A stretch of DNA of 64,000 bases, taken from contig NC_049981.1 in the NCBI RefSeq assembly GCF_000003815.2, positions 12,074,483 to 12,138,482 of the forward strand, read 5' to 3'. The DNA is from Branchiostoma floridae (lineage: Eukaryota > Chordata > Leptocardii > Amphioxiformes > Branchiostomatidae). The notes below the pieces were generated by a model, which saw only the letters and a list, made by a program, of their open reading frames with translations, did no database searches and had not been told where the DNA came from. Each line of letters begins with the position of its first letter. Position 1 is the first letter of the stretch. Positions 1 through 12,000 of the stretch are shown piece by piece. Both the position numbers and the translations under genes were made by a program.

Positions 1-180
1 ACACATTCAAAATACCCAATGGTTTTACCTTAGGTTTCAGTAAGTAAAATTCACATCAATTATAAGTTACCATCATCTTAAATCTCTAGCAATGGTTCTA
101 CCCTATTGTCAACCACTATTGAATTTTGCTGATTATTGAATCATCTGGGAGCCATGCATCCTCCATGTGAGCTGGTTTGC

Positions 181-2678
181 TCAGTAGTCAGGCAGAGGTA
201 GTGTGATCTGTTTCACAAACTCTGGGTACTTCACCACACCCTTGGGCTGGATGTTTGCCTCCCGTAACATGTGGTCAACTGCAAAACATCATGGATACAT
301 AATGTAAGAATAAAATAGATACTGTTCGGCAAACATCTACGTTGTACCTAGCACCTACTTATGTAGAATATAGAATAAATACTTTTTTACAGACATAAGC
401 CTGGAGCACAGTCATGTTACTAAGGAATACTGTCAGGATAAATACTTTTAAACAGACAAAAGCCTGGAAAATAGTCACATAGGACAGATACTTTTTAACA
501 GACATTAGCCTACAGGGCTCGAAATACTGGGTGCATGTGCACCCAGGTGCACCCAAAATTGGAACTGTGCACCCAATTTTTTTCAGTGGGTGCACAGGGT
601 GTACCCAAATATTTTCTTAGGTTTATGTATGGAAAGATATCAAGTATACTAGTATACATCATATTCTTGACATCTAAGTGTTAGAAAGATGATAAAAATG
701 TCTGTCATGTTACTTATTTAAGAATTTCATATCTTGTAAGTAAGTTTTGTTAGTAGGTTTTTTTGACAATCTACTTAAATCTAAGTGGTGCACCCAAAAA
801 TATTTTGGTGCACCCAATTTTTTAAGCTGGGTGCACCAGTGCACCTAATCCCAAAAATGAATTTCGAGCCCTGGCCTATCATCCAGTCACTTAGGACATA
901 TTTTGTTTACAAATATTTCAAGCTGGAAACAAAACTTTAGCCATTTTTACCTTCTCGATCTGTGAGTCTCTCCCCAGTTTTGGTCAGACAGTGCCTGAGT
1001 TCTGTTGCCATGACAAAGCCCCGCCCCTGTCTGTCCGTGTACTTCAGAGCATCGAGGATCTCCTTAGCAGGGTCCTCCTTCTCCAGCTGCTGGTGCATGA
1101 TGGACAGGAAGTCCGAGAAGTTGATGTAACCTTTCCTGCCTGGAAACACATCAAATAAGTTACTAATTAACACATATCCACGCATATCCATGGTTAGATT
1201 AACAAACCAACCAATCAAAAATGGTTTATATCTCAACTTTTCTCAAAGACTGCACCCATGGCTACTACTATTAGGTACTTGCTTTGGGACTTAAAGTGAG
1301 AGTAAAAGAGATGGCAGCACTAATTCCCCCTCAGTGATACCCCAGTAGGGGTGGTTTGATGGTATCAAAGAAGAAGAAGAATTCATAAGTCGCACCTATT
1401 GTTACATTGGTTGCAAAACTGTTGCACTAATCATAAGAATGTGAATTATTATGTTAAAAGATTGTTACATTTAACATATGAGACATACATGTGCAACAAT
1501 AAAACCTTGATTATGACAAAACAAAACAACTCGTTGGCAGTTTATTTTTTGTTTCAGTCAGTACCCTTAAGTGATGGTACTGGGCTGTTAGTGTTACTAA
1601 ATTTTATGGCATGAGTGATCAGTAGAGTAAGTGTTTTTCAGTACCTTAAGTTATTTCAATGTAAAGTTCAAGGGAAGTTATGGGCACAGTGTGCAGTCAC
1701 TTGAAGACAAATACACTTGTTGCTGTTATTGGGTGGGCCAACTACTCACTCTTTGCAGCCACACTTCATGTCTTAAACCGCAGTAAATATTTCAGGATTT
1801 ATACGGTACGAGTCAACACTACATGACCCCAAACTGAAGCACCTTTGTCAAACTCCTTAATGTAAGTCGTTACTTCCCCCTCGGTGACAGCCAGTCCGAG
1901 GGACCGCATCACAGTCTTCAGGTCCCGCGTATTGATACGGTTGTTGTGCTGTTTGTCGTACAAGGAGAAACATTCCTTGAACTCTGTACAGAGAAGGAAA
2001 GTAGTTGCATTTAATGACCACCAATGTCATGTAACTTTATTAGTTTATTCTGCTTTTGCTATTTTGTGATTAGATAATAATCTTGTTATTCTAGAATTAT
2101 TTTTCTACGTCTGTTGAACCAGGTGTTACTCAGCACCAAGAGACAACGTCTAGCGTAATAATAAACGTAAAACGAGAACAACAACAACAACAAATGAGAA
2201 CTTGATTACCACAGTTCATTTATCACACTTCATTGTTTGTTACATGCATATTCCCTATCTTGTTTCGTCCATGTACTTGCAATTAGCCTACGGGCATGAA
2301 CTTGCAAATAAACTTACTAATTATCTTTCAAAAGTTACTGATGGCGTACAATATTAACTTCGTTAGAACAAGGAGGTTAAAGAAAGGTTGGTTAGAAAGC
2401 CTACCTGGCCATTCGTTTGGGTGTGTCTCACTTAGTCATGCAAGAGCTGGGAGGGGCGATTTTTTTCAGCAAAGCAAAACACTGTACGTTTAGCAACATC
2501 GTTTAGCAACATTTTCTACACACATAAAAGCCTTAAAAAGCCTCACTTACCATTAATCTGTTCCTGCGATAGAAACTGCGCCTGAAGATGAAGAAAATAT
2601 GTGGTTAGTTATCTACAAACGTTGAGAAAATGGAATATTTTGAAGATAGGTGAAGAAAAATTCTTTCCAACCCACCAT
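181..2678 (-). CDS. CALML4: Calmodulin-like protein 4 (five coding exons)
   Basis: Exons on the minus strand are 2678-2676, 2581-2551, 1983-1843, 1139-951 and 278-181. All junctions keep phase and give 153 residues, the length of the human short isoform. The first coding exon holds only the ATG followed by a GT donor, the arrangement known from calmodulin genes. Four EF-hand segments are visible. Loops one and four are degenerate (loop 1 ends in D, loop 4 starts with N), loop three keeps D1, G6 and E12, and loop two is poorly formed, so weak calcium binding is expected. Signature stretches include ECFSLYDKQ, FSDFLSIMHQQ and the ending QITLPLPDY, close to CALML4 rather than calmodulin. In vertebrates CALML4 is a myosin-7b light chain in the brush-border intermicrovillar adhesion complex; that role here is inferred by orthology. 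5' UTR and polyadenylation site not identified. Confidence 0.93.
513..873. mobile_element. hAT-like MITE in the last CALML4 intron
   Basis: Perfect 13-bp terminal inverted repeats (CAGGGCTCGAAAT at 513-525 and its complement at 861-873) enclose 361 bp. The 5-bp sequence GCCTA occurs directly outside both ends (508-512 and 874-878), consistent with a target-site duplication. The interior is full of copies of GTGCACCCA in both orientations. No transposase frame is present, so the element is non-autonomous. A CAGGG terminus fits hAT elements; a 5-bp duplication would fit the hAT5 type, which is inference. Confidence 0.7.
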
Positions 2679-3363
2679 TTTGAAATCAAGCTGGAGGTCA
2701 AAGTTGAATTTACCAAAAACAAACAACAAGTTAATTGCTTCAATTGATATTTAAACTTCGCATTGATGTATCAAAATCCATTCAATAAAGCATCCATATG
2801 ATAACTGATGATGTCTCGGATGCTGGTGTCAAAAAAGAAGGATATTTTGTTGTAGCTGTCGCTGGACATATGAATTTATGCCTGTTTGTATATTCCCACT
2901 TTCGTTTAAAATGATCACTGCAATCAACAGTTTTTTTTAAATAAAGCCATAAAATTTTGGCATAAAATTAATCAACGAGGTACTAAATGGGTAAATTTGA
3001 TCTAATTTCCTTGTAACTTCATTAGGCATAATACAAAATGTCGAGAACAGCTATGGAAGTGGGCTATACCATTTACGTTGTAGGGAAATTTTCCAAAGGT
3101 CGTGACTTGCAGATGAGAGAGGGGGAGTTCCCGAATAGTTTGTCGTTGTGCCCTATGAGATGCCCCTCATACTGCGGATGTTCTGACATTATCTGATCTT
3201 TAGAGAAGGCTTGATGCGTTTGTGAACTAATCTCAGGATTTCGTTAACGTGAACGACTACTATTCGCTCAGGTAAGGATTTCATTTTGTGGAGTAACAAG
3301 TTAATCGCGGTCAGCTAAGGTCTCGAGGGGCAGCACTGACCTCGATAGCTCAAGCTCTTTTCC
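2679..3363. other. Upstream flank of CALML4; no gene seen
   Basis: AT-rich sequence with no convincing coding exon. It should contain the CALML4 promoter and 5' UTR, but no core element stands out. It runs directly into the first assembly gap. Confidence 0.4.
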
Positions 3364-4291
3364 NNNNNNNNNNNNNNNNNNNNNNNNNNNNNNNNNNNNN
3401 NNNNNNNNNNNNNNNNNNNNNNNNNNNNNNNNNNNNNNNNNNNNNNNNNNNNNNNNNNNNNNNNNNNNNNNNNNNNNNNNNNNNNNNNNNNNNNNNNNNN
3501 NNNNNNNNNNNNNNNNNNNNNNNNNNNNNNNNNNNNNNNNNNNNNNNNNNNNNNNNNNNNNNNNNNNNNNNNNNNNNNNNNNNNNNNNNNNNNNNNNNNN
3601 NNNNNNNNNNNNNNNNNNNNNNNNNNNNNNNNNNNNNNNNNNNNNNNNNNNNNNNNNNNNNNNNNNNNNNNNNNNNNNNNNNNNNNNNNNNNNNNNNNNN
3701 NNNNNNNNNNNNNNNNNNNNNNNNNNNNNNNNNNNNNNNNNNNNNNNNNNNNNNNNNNNNNNNNNNNNNNNNNNNNNNNNNNNNNNNNNNNNNNNNNNNN
3801 NNNNNNNNNNNNNNNNNNNNNNNNNNNNNNNNNNNNNNNNNNNNNNNNNNNNNNNNNNNNNNNNNNNNNNNNNNNNNNNNNNNNNNNNNNNNNNNNNNNN
3901 NNNNNNNNNNNNNNNNNNNNNNNNNNNNNNNNNNNNNNNNNNNNNNNNNNNNNNNNNNNNNNNNNNNNNNNNNNNNNNNNNNNNNNNNNNNNNNNNNNNN
4001 NNNNNNNNNNNNNNNNNNNNNNNNNNNNNNNNNNNNNNNNNNNNNNNNNNNNNNNNNNNNNNNNNNNNNNNNNNNNNNNNNNNNNNNNNNNNNNNNNNNN
4101 NNNNNNNNNNNNNNNNNNNNNNNNNNNNNNNNNNNNNNNNNNNNNNNNNNNNNNNNNNNNNNNNNNNNNNNNNNNNNNNNNNNNNNNNNNNNNNNNNNNN
4201 NNNNNNNNNNNNNNNNNNNNNNNNNNNNNNNNNNNNNNNNNNNNNNNNNNNNNNNNNNNNNNNNNNNNNNNNNNNNNNNNNNNNNNNNNNN
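3364..4291. other. Assembly gap (928 N)
   Basis: Run of undetermined bases. Nothing can be said about its content. Confidence 0.99.
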
Positions 4292-4709
4292 GGACATATT
4301 ACCTAGAATTCCGGTCGCTGCACATGCGCCCTAACTAATGTGAGAAGGCTTATTGTTTCTTTACCTTCACCAAGAAAGTTTTGAGTGTGCCTGTTACCAG
4401 CAGAACTCAATAAGCTATTTGTAGATGGGTATACGAGCCAGGAAAATTATAGTCAATATCGATAATGAGCCTCCTACTCCTAGTGGCTTTCTACGGTTCT
4501 GGAGCAAAAATTCTGGTTTTGATATCTTGTGTTTTTGACATGCTATGGTAATGATTATTGAGTGGTAGATAGCTTTTGTGGCAGGGATTAAGCAGTGTAG
4601 GTTTGGGACAGCTTTTTTTAAACTACAGGGCTGGTTTTGTTTGAGACATTTTAGTATGTAGACAGCTTAAGAGATGATGTTTTATCTTAAGTTGGTTGTC
4701 TCTGTCAAA

Positions 4710-5043
4710 CAGGGCTCTAGCCAGCGTCCGTTTTTCCGTCAATTGACGGAAATGTGCTGCGTCTGACGGAAAAATTTTAAAACCAATCCGTCAACCTTGA
4801 CAGACAAAAATCCTTGGTGGAAGGCGGCTTGGGGACGCTGTCCACGGCCGTAAAAGCCACACACTGTTTGTTTTGCTATTGTTACGGTTGTTGACAATGT
4901 GTGTCGGCGCCCTTTCGCATACGATAATCTCATTAAAACCCGTTTTTCAAGGTCTCAGTTCAGTCCTTCTAATAAATTTTCGCGGTTTTCGCGACGATTG
5001 TAATTGACTGATGGAAAAAAATGTCGAGCTGGCTAAAGCCCTG
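4710..5043. mobile_element. hAT-type MITE with perfect 8-bp target duplication
   Basis: The left end CAGGGCTCTAGCCAGC (4710-4725) and the complement of the right end (5028-5043) match at 15 of 16 bases. The 8-bp sequence CTGTCAAA lies directly outside both ends (4702-4709 and 5044-5051). Both the CAGGG terminus and an 8-bp duplication are hallmarks of hAT transposons. The element is 334 bp with no transposase, so it is a non-autonomous derivative. Its interior starts with a TCCGTCAATTGACGGA palindrome. Confidence 0.88.
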
Positions 5044-5754
5044 CTGTCAAAGTTAAATATTTCTTGATTTGTGCATGTGTACACTTATGTGTCATTCTTA
5101 TGTGTAATGTTAAACCAGTAGGCAGAGATTGTTGTCTATATTCTATTCATGAGAAATTCCTAGGGGCTTTCTGCAGATTTGATTTGTATACACTATACAC
5201 GTCTTTTTAGCATGTCAAAATTCATTATAGTATACCACGTAGCATTGTAAAATCCATAGAGAACAAGAGTTCGTAGACCTCAGGCCTGCATGAAATGTAT
5301 TGGGTTTCTGTAGACCTATTGTGTATTTTTGCCTTTTTGTCTGTGGTACGTGGTTGGAAAAATGAGCTTTTTACTGTGTTGGTTGTGCACCATGCAAAAG
5401 TCTGACTCTGAAATTCCATTTTCTGAATTTGTAAGTTTGGACAGGGATGAACATTACTTATTTTGGATTTCTTAAGTATGTAACCAACCACAGTACTTTG
5501 AAGTTGTTGAGACGCTACCTTTTTTTGTCTCAGATGGCCCATGCACATGTAGTTACTCTGTCACATGATATACTAATATCTTCCTATTTCAATGTACTGA
5601 CCTAATGCAGCTGCTAAGTCTCCTTGGTTTGTGTTCTTCCAATGATATTCATTAAAGATTTATTTCTGGGGTGTTATTCACTTGACATCGGAATGTTACT
5701 CGCATAATTTGACCAATGATACTTTTATCTGTAGTTCCATAGACATTAGACAAC

Positions 5755-6132
5755 ATGAATAGTGGTAGCCCCCATGCAGCAGCAACAGTTAGTCCCCAGG
5801 GTGGTATGATATTTTCATTCAATCCATCCAACCCAAACCTAAATCTCCTGTAGTATCTAAGCCAAATTTAACAGCATAATTTACTATGAAAAATGTCCTT
5901 GTCAATCCCATTTATAGATGGCAAGCTGCTGGCAATGGAAGCTTTGAAAAGTTCAGAAGCTGTTGTAGTCAAAGCAAACACCCAGCAAACATCCCCGCAA
6001 ACCAATGAGCAGTTGCTTAGAAGGGGAATTTCATCATATATTTGCCGCGACAAAATGCAACAAACGATACTGAATTTAAAACAGAACAAAGCTAAGCCTC
6101 CACCACTTAACCCTGCCTGTACCATAGATTAA
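5755..6132 (+). CDS. Hypothetical small two-exon protein, 86 aa
   Basis: Exon one, 5755-5800, reads from ATG through MNSGSPHAAATVSPQ and ends in phase 1 before a GT. Exon two, 5918-6132, follows a TTTATAG acceptor, continues in frame with DGKLLAMEALKSSEAVVV and stops with ...NPACTID. The joined frame has 86 residues. An upstream acceptor-like TATCTGTAG before the ATG suggests a further 5' UTR exon. I do not recognise the family. The second half is rich in K, Q and N, is probably helical, and has no signal peptide or membrane segment. An antisense frame is also open over exon two, so the coding case rests on the phase match, start context and composition. It lies between CALML4 and SLC25A42 on the plus strand. 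It could also be a chance open frame. Confidence 0.5.
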
Positions 6133-6593
6133 GCAGGCCCAAAAACCAAGCGAATATGACTAGCCCAAAACAACAAATTACATGTATACAGTATGGAAAT
6201 GGCATTACCAAAGAAACAAAAAGAAACACAGGACAAATCATACACATACCTTTCTCTTATGCCCACACTCTATACAGTTCTCCTCCACATTAGAAAATTG
6301 CATCTTCTTCTGTTTAAGTTCAAGTTCAACCATGATTGCCAACAGGGTAAAGGAACTTGTACCGGAACTTAAAACTCAGTACTATACAGCTCTAGAAACA
6401 CCACAAAGAGTAATAAGCAAACTTCAATTATACCTGACCAACAGATATATATTCTTGTACACTCCCGTCATCTGGCAAACTGTCAGTGCCACTAAGTAAC
6501 CTGATACATTGAAGGTGGCCCAGGCCAGAAGATGGTTCTACACCCAACCATAATCTGTTTTTAAAACCAAGCAGATATTGGGAGGATGCCCCA

Positions 6594-7447
6594 NNNNNNN
6601 NNNNNNNNNNNNNNNNNNNNNNNNNNNNNNNNNNNNNNNNNNNNNNNNNNNNNNNNNNNNNNNNNNNNNNNNNNNNNNNNNNNNNNNNNNNNNNNNNNNN
6701 NNNNNNNNNNNNNNNNNNNNNNNNNNNNNNNNNNNNNNNNNNNNNNNNNNNNNNNNNNNNNNNNNNNNNNNNNNNNNNNNNNNNNNNNNNNNNNNNNNNN
6801 NNNNNNNNNNNNNNNNNNNNNNNNNNNNNNNNNNNNNNNNNNNNNNNNNNNNNNNNNNNNNNNNNNNNNNNNNNNNNNNNNNNNNNNNNNNNNNNNNNNN
6901 NNNNNNNNNNNNNNNNNNNNNNNNNNNNNNNNNNNNNNNNNNNNNNNNNNNNNNNNNNNNNNNNNNNNNNNNNNNNNNNNNNNNNNNNNNNNNNNNNNNN
7001 NNNNNNNNNNNNNNNNNNNNNNNNNNNNNNNNNNNNNNNNNNNNNNNNNNNNNNNNNNNNNNNNNNNNNNNNNNNNNNNNNNNNNNNNNNNNNNNNNNNN
7101 NNNNNNNNNNNNNNNNNNNNNNNNNNNNNNNNNNNNNNNNNNNNNNNNNNNNNNNNNNNNNNNNNNNNNNNNNNNNNNNNNNNNNNNNNNNNNNNNNNNN
7201 NNNNNNNNNNNNNNNNNNNNNNNNNNNNNNNNNNNNNNNNNNNNNNNNNNNNNNNNNNNNNNNNNNNNNNNNNNNNNNNNNNNNNNNNNNNNNNNNNNNN
7301 NNNNNNNNNNNNNNNNNNNNNNNNNNNNNNNNNNNNNNNNNNNNNNNNNNNNNNNNNNNNNNNNNNNNNNNNNNNNNNNNNNNNNNNNNNNNNNNNNNNN
7401 NNNNNNNNNNNNNNNNNNNNNNNNNNNNNNNNNNNNNNNNNNNNNNN
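6594..7447. other. Assembly gap (854 N)
   Basis: Run of undetermined bases. Long frames that pass through it on both strands are artefacts. The right flank (7448-7720) is C- and A-rich and contains two copies of a phrase reading CAAAAATCGTCG, so the gap probably interrupts a repeat. Confidence 0.99.
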
Positions 7448-7851
7448 TACACCCCCCACCCATGCACCAAAAATCGTCGCAATCGCGCGTATCGTTCCGG
7501 ACACACAGCGCCAAAAGTGCCCCAAAAACACAAAAAATGCCACCTTCAATGTCAAGGTCAAGCGCCAGGAGGCCCAAAATCACACCTGAGTGTCAGGCTA
7601 CCATCCCCAACCCACGTACCAAAAATCGTCGTGCTCGCACCATCCGTTCACGAGATACAGCGCCCTACATCCCCGGCTACCGAAAAGTTCCCACCAGCAT
7701 CAAAACCATACCTGCATACATGCAGGTAATTATTGAACAAGTTAATCTTCAGTATATGGACTAGTCTAATACAAAGTATTAATCATTTAGAAGAAAATTC
7801 ATAATCATATAGCTAACTAGAAAGGCCGACATTTGCTTGAGAGCAAATACA

Positions 7852-8631
7852 GCATATTTCAGCCATCTCCCTCATGCAACAATAGGCCTTGAGGTCGTTG
7901 ACCCCTTTGGCCATTGGAAAATGACCCAAAAAATTCCCAAATATATCATTTTAAAGTGTTCCATGCCAAAAATTATACATGGGTCATTTGGATAAATATC
8001 TAGAGGACCCCTTTACCAAATTTCGGGTCATTTGGTTGTAAAACGAGGGAACAGGAGCCAAAAATGTCAAATTTTTGTCTAAAAATGGCCATAAAATTGC
8101 AATATTAAGCATTATGTTGTACTGTATGGAAAAACTGTTATTGAATTCATGCGCACAAAATTGAAGGGCACTTTTATACCAAATTTCAGGTCATTCGGTT
8201 GTAAAACGAGGGTACAGGAGGCAAAAATGTGCTTTTTTTGTCAAAAAATGGCCAAAAATCGCAAAATTAAGCATTTTGTTGTACCGTATACCAAAACTGT
8301 TATTAAATCTGGGTGGGCATATGATCAGGGCACCTCTGTACCAAATTTCATGTCATTCGGCTGTAATACCAGGGTACAGGAGCCCAAAATATACATAAAA
8401 ATTGACAAGAACCTCAATAAAATCATTTCAAAGGCAGATATGAAAAAATGAAAAAAAACACCTGAGGGTATTGGCTTATTCTACCTTTGTGCCAAATTTC
8501 AAGTCAATCGGTTAAAAAACGGCGGAGTTGATTCAATTTGAAGATTTGGCAGGAGAAAGAAAGAAAGAAAGAAGAAAGAAACATTACGAATACAATATAT
8601 TTCACCATACCTATGGTATGGCTGAAATATA
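7852..8631. repeat. Interspersed repeat with ~162-bp internal tandem units and inverted ends
   Basis: Four copies of a phrase starting ACCAAATTTC and continuing GGTCATTYGG..AAAACG begin at 8015, 8178, 8340 and 8492 (the last degenerate, with GCC), giving a period of about 152-163 bp. The outer ends carry inverted copies of TATTTCAGCCAT (7854-7865 and 8618-8629). The right end has a GAAA microsatellite followed by a hairpin, CCATACCTATGGTATGG. No protein is encoded. The class is not certain; it could be a non-autonomous DNA element or a satellite-like expansion. Confidence 0.6.
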
Positions 8632-9020
8632 ATAACGTACATGTGATCTATATTCAACCTCCCACATACCTACAGATTAAGGGCAGATGTCAATCATAAA
8701 GGCCACGCATCACATTTGATATGAAAGGAACCTGATTTAATAACAAAATATTAGGCAGGCCAGGCCATCAGAAAAGTGACATTGGTTCATAAGAAGAAGT
8801 TCATAATCTTCCCAATCAACCTCTGCTTGGAGAACACACACTACAATGAATACTGGTAACGTTAGAGTAGAATGGAGTCATTCCTCAGAATACATCAAAA
8901 GAAGGGGACAACACCTGGAAGAAGACTGTTTTCTTTATTCTCAATTGTGTAAACAGAACCTCTTGATTGATGTTACACATTGGTTCTTGTTTTCTTTAGA
9001 TGTAGCAGAAGTTATCTGCT

Positions 9021-12000
9021 ATGATTGAGTCGTCGCGGGAATCTGCGTCCGTCAAAGCGATCCAGGACAGGACGGCAACGTTAGAGGAAGAGGAAGAAAT
9101 CAGACGGGTCAGTTCACTGATTCAATATACATTTGTACTTTAGTTTGACGTAGAGAATCTATTACTGCTATTCATGATATAACGGCACAAACTGTATATT
9201 CGACACCCCTTTTATCCGACACTTTTCATCACCTATCTGTCAGTAAAAATCTACCGCTGGCATGCAAATTCTTTCTAGTGCTTTATAAAACCAGTAACAT
9301 GTATGAGATAAAACCTTGAAAATTTGAGCTCTCAAAGATCGTATGTTGGAGCAGCAAGTTAATCAATCTTCCGGTGTGTTTTCCTGCCGTTAATGAAGCC
9401 GTGGGACGGGGGCAGAGGTCATGATTTCGAGGGATCTTACATTACGTCTTTACATCACAAAACCATAATCACAGTGAATAAATAACAAATCAATGAACTG
9501 TCAATTGATGACAACCAACATGCCTTGGAATGTCTCTCCTTCAAGTACAACGCGGCTTTGTTATGCTTATCGGCAGCCTTCCGAACACAGGCGCCATTTT
9601 GAAAATGTGCATCAGCACCCCCAATCTGCAATGCTCACATCCCAATACACAGCAAGACGGATCTCACCGGCGATACCAACAGCCCCACATGGGGACGTAC
9701 TGTAAGGAGTTTGTAGTGTGTTGTGTGGGTATATTTTTTGGGAACCATTCACAAAACAACGTATTTACCGACATTTGCTTATCAAACAACGGATTAAAAG
9801 TTTCATAGAACGTCATAACCGTGTAGTGGAACAGCAGAAAGGATTTGCCACTGGTTGATGCATTTTCGGGCCATGTTTAGATCGCGATGCCGGCAGTTTA
9901 CCGACATGCCGATTTGCCGATGAAACCTTGAGTAAGTGCCTGCCGATTGATACAAATTTGACGTTGTAAATATGAAATTCGTTGATAATCAGCCTTGTCA
10001 TATTATTGTGACGGATTAAAGTTCCCCTGGGAATAGAATCCCAAGGGACTTGCTATCAGTTACACTCTCTTTGAAGTGTTAATTTCTGCTGATACCACGG
10101 AAAGTGGGAGACCAATGCACGTGTAGTGATGGCCGGGGAAACATAGTAAGCAGTGCACTAAATAGTTTCCGGAATGCCCAAAAGCCTGCTTGTTTATTCA
10201 TGGTTCAGTGTTGAAAATGCTGGAAAGTGTCGGATAAATGTTCTATGCCGTTATAGAACTTGGAAGCTGTGGTGAGAAGCTTTCAGACTGCATCGGATCT
10301 ACCATCTTTCTTCAGCTCTGAAGGGTAGACTAGTCAAAGGTTGCATAGTTCACAACTTCACATCACACAAAGCGTTGTACAGTTTGGAGGCAGTGACAGG
10401 ATTTTATAGTTATACTAGTAAAATCACCATTTAAAAAAATATGGACAAACTACAAGTACAAACCATCTGCTTTCTTTGTCCATTGTGGTATATAGGTTTT
10501 CATTGGTGACACTTTTTCTTCAAATGAAAATAAGAAAGGAATGTTGATGATGGTTGCAGCATTCATTACTCTTAAGCTGAGTTTTGTCTGTAGCTTCTCT
10601 GGCTTGCATTTATATTTTGTACATTGAGAATGATGCTTTTGAGTATGAAGAACACTGTGTTAGCAAAGATACTGTACAGACTTACGGTGACCTTAAATGA
10701 CATGTAAAGGTGATTGACCTGTAGCTCATTGGTGCAAAGTCCATTATAAAGTAATAGCCTTTATTGATACAAAGGGTAGTAATACAGTAGACATGGTTTC
10801 TAATACTAATCTAAAACATAGATTCTAAATCTAGTCTAATACATTTGTTCGACTTCTTCTCGTTTCTTAGTAATGTTAAATATGTAGCTAGAGATGTGTT
10901 GGTATAATATCGTCTGATCAAAACTCATAAGAAAAATGAATTTTTCAACACTAGACAAATATTCAAAGCGAGGGAACTTTCCTATAATATAGCTAAAAAG
11001 AATACTTCTATCGTTACTATATAAACTACAATCTAATAAAAAGTGGGTTTCATCTTCGACCTTGTTCAGGTTACAGAACTGACAAATTCTTTGCTCCAGA
11101 GGTGTGCGGTTGTGCCTTCCTGATTCAACACGGAGTTTGTGGCAGCTGAGTCGTAGTTTGGTGATAATAGATCTTTGACGTTCGTTCGGAATTTTAAGGT
11201 ACTCTTCTTCGTTGTAGGTGGATTTGAACAGTCTGTATGAGCGTAATTTGTTCCTTGCGAATTTGCCTTTGTTGTCATTATGGATTTCGCGTAGGAATGT
11301 CTGAAAGTAGATGTCCTTTAAACGTTGTTGAATAGCAGAGATGATTGAAGGCATTTTTGAAACAATTGAGTGTGGAGAATGCCAAACAAAGGCATAACCG
11401 CATTCTTCTAAAGTTTTCCGCACACCGGAAGCCCAGCATTTGCTACCTAAAGAGTCTAGTTCTAATTGCCATAAAAGTGCGTCTGCCTGGAGACTATCAG
11501 CCGGCACATTCAAGCAAACTCTAGTGAAAAACTTAACGGCGTTTAGGGAGGCCTCCAAGTGTAAGGGGTACCTCCCTAATTCCGCCCGTGCAGCAAGATT
11601 GCTAGCTGTTTTGGGGACATTGAGGGATTGTTTACAGAATTTTACATGTACGGATTCGATTGGACAAGATTTTGAACTTTTGAAGGAGCCCCAAATCTCC
11701 GACCCATAAAGTAAAATTGGTTTGACACAGGAGTCAAATAACTTGTTTTTAACAGACAACGGGGCATCAGCTTTGTCAAGGGATTGTCTGACTCCAAACA
11801 AAGCTCTTAGCCCCTTGTTGTATAGGTATTTGTGATTGGCTTTGAATGTGCCAGCTGAGTTGACAATTATTCCTAAATAACAATACGAAGATACAATTTC
11901 TACTACATTACTATTGAACAAGAAGGAACAGTCTTTTGGTATCCGACCACCCTTTGTGAAAACTACAATTTTTGTCTTTTTAAGGTTGACTTTCAACCTC

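Noticed and set aside
3350-4297. 315-residue open frame
   Set aside because: Made almost wholly of N; only a few real codons at the edges.
6428-7764. Several 330-390-residue open frames on both strands
   Set aside because: All cross the 854-N gap; the real flanks are repeat-like with no domain.
7852-8631. CRISPR-like array
   Set aside because: Four degenerate ~43-bp repeats at ~160-bp spacing in a eukaryotic genome; these are internal units of a repeat element.
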